Origin: Wurfbainia villosa
Taxonomy: Eukaryota > Streptophyta > Magnoliopsida > Zingiberales > Zingiberaceae
Assembly: GCA_025175895.1 (NCBI GenBank)
Contig: JAKLTH010000222.1
Location: 2,108,001 to 2,172,000, forward strand
Reading direction: 5' to 3'
DNA length: 64,000 nt
Shown: one piece after another, positions 60,481-64,000 of the stretch
How positions within the stretch are numbered: position 1 is the stretch's first letter
Layout of the letters: every line of letters starts with the position of its first letter
The notes under the pieces: model-generated
The model's database searches: none
Told to the model about the DNA's origin: nothing
What the model saw: only the letters and a program-made list of their open reading frames with translations
Program-made: the position numbers and the translations under genes

Positions 60481-60835
60481 CAGATAGCTACTTTGAATAT
60501 ATTAGAAAGTACGTATAGTTGGCATTACAATTGTTCCTCCACTCGACAACTATTTAACTGCACCCTCTGATCTTGTTAGTAGAGCTCACGCACATAATCT
60601 TCAGATAATCATGCTTTCTACATTTTTTATGGCGAAAAAGTTTTGCGCATATTGAGAATGATAAATCTCTTAATAAACGGTGCTTGTAGGTGCATCCATA
60701 TACATACAGAAACGAGAACTCTTTCCTGCACTTTGATTTCCATCAAGATCCTTATGACGAGTACGAGTACTGGATCAAGACAATTGGTGTGGATGGGTTC
60801 TTCACCGGCTTCTCGGGGAGTCTCTATCGATATCA
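60481..60835 (+). pseudogene. GDPD5/6-type fragment, copy 2 (3' exons)
   Basis: Exon piece 60481-60605 (TSD-SYFEYIRKYV, then PPLDNYLTAPSDLVSRAHAH NLQ) and exon 60690-60835 (VHPYTYRNENSFLHFDFHQD, then YWIKTIGVDGFFTGFSGSLY RYQE). Between them lies an 84-bp intron that also occurs in copy 1. Compared with copy 1 it lacks 15 bp (in frame) after GGCATT, has an extra T after GTACGTA (frameshift), and its donor reads AT instead of GT. It keeps the 8 bp that copy 1 has lost. No 5' half is present. It ends about 155 bp before the heat-shock gene. Confidence 0.8.
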
Positions 60836-60991
60836 GGAGTGTGTATCGGCATCGTCAAATGAAGCTAGAGCATACAGTCTATTTGGTAAAGCTACACAAA
60901 ATGACAACCACACGATCAATTCAAAGATGCTGCTCTGTTTCTTCTCCTTCTTCTTCCGTTCCAATCATTCACTTTCCAGCAATCGTGGTTT

Positions 60992-61511
60992 ATGGAAGCT
61001 TACTACTATTACTGCTACTACTCTCCGGTCCGGTCATCTCCATGGCCCTTCTTCCCTGTTTCTTACTCCCGCTTCTCACAACGCACCGCCGCCATCCTCC
61101 GACAAAATCATATCCGATGGGCGGAGACGCAGGACTCACACCTCTTCACTGCACAATTCGCAGGTCCTAATTCAACTCTTCTTCTTAGTTCTCTCAATAA
61201 CGACGAAAAGATTTGAGTTTTTTTAGTTTGCTGGGTTGAGGAAGGAGGATATCAGAGTGGAGGTGGAGGACTCCAAGTACATGATCATCAGGACGGAGCG
61301 GCCGGCCGTCGACGACGACGACGACCAACATAGATCAGAGTTCATAAAGAAGTTTCGGTTGCCGGAAATGGTCGACGTCGAGGGCATCGTAGCGAAGTAC
61401 GAGGACGGAGTGCTGACGGTGACCGTGCCGAGATCGGTGACTCTGGGGCGGATAAGGATCAGGCCGGATGATGTGACAGAGAAGCGCAACGCCGCGGCTC
61501 CTGCCGCTTAA
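60992..61511 (+). CDS. Class V small heat-shock protein (15.4-kDa type), acceptor site altered
   Basis: Exon 1 is 60992-61163 (MEAYYYYCYYSPVRSSPWPF, then HIRWAETQDSHLFTAQFAG); exon 2 runs from 61234 to the stop at 61509-61511 (LRKEDIRVEVEDSKYMIIRT, FIKKFRLPEMVDVEGI, EDGVLTVTVPR). The layout, WxxTxxSHxFxAxxxG then LRKE and the alpha-crystallin end GVLTVTVPR, fits class V sHSPs of about 15 kDa; these are ATP-independent holdase chaperones. Phase demands an acceptor ending at 61233, but the bases there are TG (TTTGCTG before GGTTGAGG), where TTTGCAG is expected. The nearest upstream AG (61225-61226) shifts the frame. So this may be a recent pseudogene or need unusual splicing. No heat-shock element was recognised upstream. 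Confidence 0.8.
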
Positions 61512-63616
61512 GAAAGAAGCATTCATTTGGGTATTTGAATCAATGGTTGATATTGTTTTAAGATAAAGTCCGTGATTGTGGTAATTTAGAATTTGATATT
61601 TGTGATTATTTCTTCTGGATTGGGACTGTAAGACTAGATTTATTGTCATGTTATCTGAAGTTCCTACTTGCTTTCCTCTATCAATCAATTCTTCGTTGTG
61701 GGTTTAGTAGATGAAAGATGCAATCTTTCGTCTGAAAATTCAAAATTGTCAGTGCCAAAAATAGAATATATATAAGGATCAAGAAGAACTCAGGAGCTAA
61801 ATCTCTCACTGTAAAAATGCTTGCTTGAATTCCACCAGATGCATAAAGGTATTTGGTGCGCCAAATGAATTTTCTATCTCCTTTTCCGAGTTAGAGATGT
61901 CTAAAAGATTTGGGGTCTTTTTCGACCGCAACAGTAAAAAATAATAATGATTATAAAGTCAATAGTAAAAAGCGATAATAAAAAATTTAACACGGTTTGA
62001 AATTTAAATTCCTACTCTACAGGAATTGCTCTCTAAGAAGCCCCGATACTACATACCTTTACTAGAAAATTCTTCCTTTTTGGAAGTACTTCCGGAGGTA
62101 AAAAAAAATCTCTTACAAATAAACAAGAAGGTTTACAGAATGAAAGAATAAGTAAAATTAATAAAACTCGTTATCTTCTTTCTTCATCTTCAATCTCCTT
62201 CCTCGGTCCTAAGGAAGTTGTGCAGAGACCGTGTGTAGAAGTTCTTCTTTTCTTTAGAATCAATCTTTTTCCTCCTTTCTTCTCTCCTTTTATATCTGTT
62301 ACCTCTAGAGTCGACTGTTCCGTCAGAATCATCGTCCAAGTGGAGGTCCCTCCTCTCTTGAGGAATAAGTCATAATATCAATGAGTATAGACCCTTGAGA
62401 ATCTTTTGTGGGGTATTCTAAGTGTCATGGTTTGTTATACCGCATAATAACTCTTGCGGGGAGCATGACAAAAAACATCTTTTCCTTTTCTTTACTCACA
62501 CCTTACCTTGAGACACTTGTTCTTCCCTAGTTATCTCTTCTTGCCATTATCTCACTTCAACTTTATCTTCCGAGTTGCTCTCGATTTATTCTCTCGACAG
62601 GCCTCTTTATACCATTCGGGTTGTCTAAACCAGGATGTATATGATCCAACTTGACCCGTCGAATTGATTTTTGGCTTGGTTTTAGCAACTAGGCATAGAT
62701 ACTTATAATTTATATTAAGTTCCCGAGTCGTTTTCTTACCTAACCCTGACTCACTCGGATCATTGATTCAACTCCTTTTTTACCATCAAGCTCCCTCGTT
62801 CTTCCCCGAACTATCACCTTATCAACTCGGTCAATTTTCCCAAGTCAAGTCTAGCCAAATCATATTGTATACCTTACACTATACTTCTTCCCTCAGATTT
62901 CACCTTTCCAATTGTAACTTTCACCCTCCAACTCCCAAGTCATGTTATAACAGTATCATTAGCTACCTCTCAAAATAGTCAAACGAAACCTAAGATTTGA
63001 CTCTATTAGTGTGGAACTTTCTTTGCTCATTTTTTCTTAGCCCTCTCCTCACCCTTCCATTAGGCTAGGATTTTTCTAGCTTTCACTTATTTTAGGCGGA
63101 GTAGACATCTTATTGTGTTAATGGGCTCCGCTTTCTCTTTTCCAGAGGGAAGTTTAAAAGGTAAACTCTCGACGACTCCTTCGTCATACACGCACTTCTT
63201 CTCCTTCTACTTCGATGATTCTTCTCCCGCCTGATGACTTTCGCCAAAGATTGTCTTATACCTAATCTTTCGGCACTTAGGAGTCTTTTTTCTCCAAACG
63301 AATGCTCTCTTTCAACCACAAGTAAGTGTCTTCCTCACCTTTCCTATTATGGCTCCAATAAATCCTAGCTCTACTCCCTAGTACGAAGAGACCATCATGC
63401 AACTAAACAAAGACCGCTATTTCATGGACTCCAAATATTTATTCATAGGCCCTTCTGTAAAATGCATTTTCTCTTCTACCTCCTATTGACCACATTTTCT
63501 CTCTCATGATCTTCACGGTTTCTTCTCCGAATAGTTGGTGAACGACTTTCGACTTCCAGTGTCTGCTACTTATTTTGAATTTTATAAACTACCTATTAAT
63601 CAGTTAGCTCGATTTA
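61512..63616. other. Non-genic; possibly a degenerate LTR
   Basis: After the sHSP 3'UTR, the sequence at about 61850-62350 has features seen in the copia LTRs of the window (AACACGG...GAATTGCTCTC..., CTTCCTTTTTGGAAGTACTTCC), and CT-rich text to 63600 holds no conserved frame. No ends or duplications found. Confidence 0.35.
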
Positions 63617-63975
63617 GAGGGTTTGATGCTTGCCTCTTTGAAAGATGGATTTTTGGGGTCGAAGAGGTGAAATCCTTAGCTCCCAAGACCGATAGCCGCA
63701 GCTCCTAATTTAGAGGGAGATGAAAAGATCAACAACAAATAAGAGAAAGAAAAGGGATCGAAGCCGAATCCGATGATTTTGCCTTACCGGAGACCGCGGC
63801 GACCTGATGCCAAGTCTTGGGATCGATCGAGATCGATGGCGCCATGTTGCTTTCGGTTGCTAAGCGGAGCTGTCTACTGTAGTCAACTCCATTGAGTGCC
63901 AATCGGCTGTCGTCGGGCAGGCCGAGGACCAGGTCCGGTCCAGCCAGTCACATGTAGTGGTAGGTTGGGTCTACA
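63617..63975 (-). pseudogene. Partial copy of the DUF423/TMEM256 gene 5' end
   Basis: Closely matches 14790-15150 in the same orientation: exon 2, intron 1, exon 1 with ATG at 63843-63845 region (MAPSISIDPKTWHQVAAVSG again) and the promoter. Differences are scattered (for example CCTTACC where the donor-side intron has CCGTACC, and AACCGAAAG kept). Exons 3-5 are missing, so no functional protein. The copy ends where the CACTA element begins. Confidence 0.85.
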
Positions 63976-63987
63976 CAACTTGTGTAT

Positions 63988-64000
63988 CACTACAAAAAAT
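63988..64000 (+). mobile_element. Start of another CACTA element, cut by the window end
   Basis: CACTACAAAAAAT, the same first 13 bases as CACTA element 1, preceded by TAT. Only the terminus is visible. Confidence 0.65.

Noticed and set aside
60643..61226. 175-178-codon frames spanning the GDPD relic and sHSP exon 1
   Set aside because: They cross the boundary between two different genes in mixed frames; the GDPD exon ends near 60835 and the sHSP starts at 60992.

Overview
The window is nuclear DNA from a flowering plant. Its genes have GT-AG introns and plant-specific families (VAMP71 R-SNARE, X8/CBM43, raffinose-synthase-like GH36, class V sHSP), and the spaces between them hold CACTA, Ty1-copia, TRIM, SINE and MITE elements. 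The very GC-rich 5' exons of the GH36 gene beside AT-rich introns resemble a commelinid monocot, but the species cannot be fixed from this alone.

Left part (1-15.1 kb) is gene-rich: a SINE with a 17-bp target duplication; a four-exon VAMP71 gene (830-5512, +); a six-exon GH36 raffinose-synthase/alkaline alpha-galactosidase-like gene (7544-10272, +) whose nucleophile Asp reads Ala; a malectin-LRR receptor kinase fragment (10399-10890, -); a small secreted X8 protein (11974-12738, +); and a five-exon DUF423/TMEM256 membrane protein (13506-15015, -).

Middle part (15.1-54.1 kb) is mostly transposons. It holds a 2.7-kb CACTA-type element, a small secreted peptide gene (21129-21359), a solo LTR split by a 5.0-kb CACTA deletion derivative, SINE-like DNA, and a copia solo LTR. 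It ends in a four-level nest: a GDPD gene whose exon holds a tandem TRIM array, which holds a 17.7-kb CACTA element, whose transposase gene holds a 9.15-kb copia element. Target duplications at each level give the order of insertion.

Right part (54.1-64 kb) contains duplicated and decaying pieces: a second copy of the small-peptide gene with its TATA box (54652-54861), an ALIS/CDC50 pseudogene, a Tourist-like MITE, a second truncated GDPD copy, a class V small heat-shock gene with an apparently damaged splice acceptor, and a copy of the 5' end of the DUF423 gene. The first 13 bases of another CACTA element close the window.

The host genes do not form a pathway: membrane fusion, sugar metabolism, callose binding, peptide signalling, lipid turnover and heat-shock functions lie side by side. 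What links them is duplication and transposon insertion. Everything here was read by eye; family calls rest on motif recognition and no database search was run.
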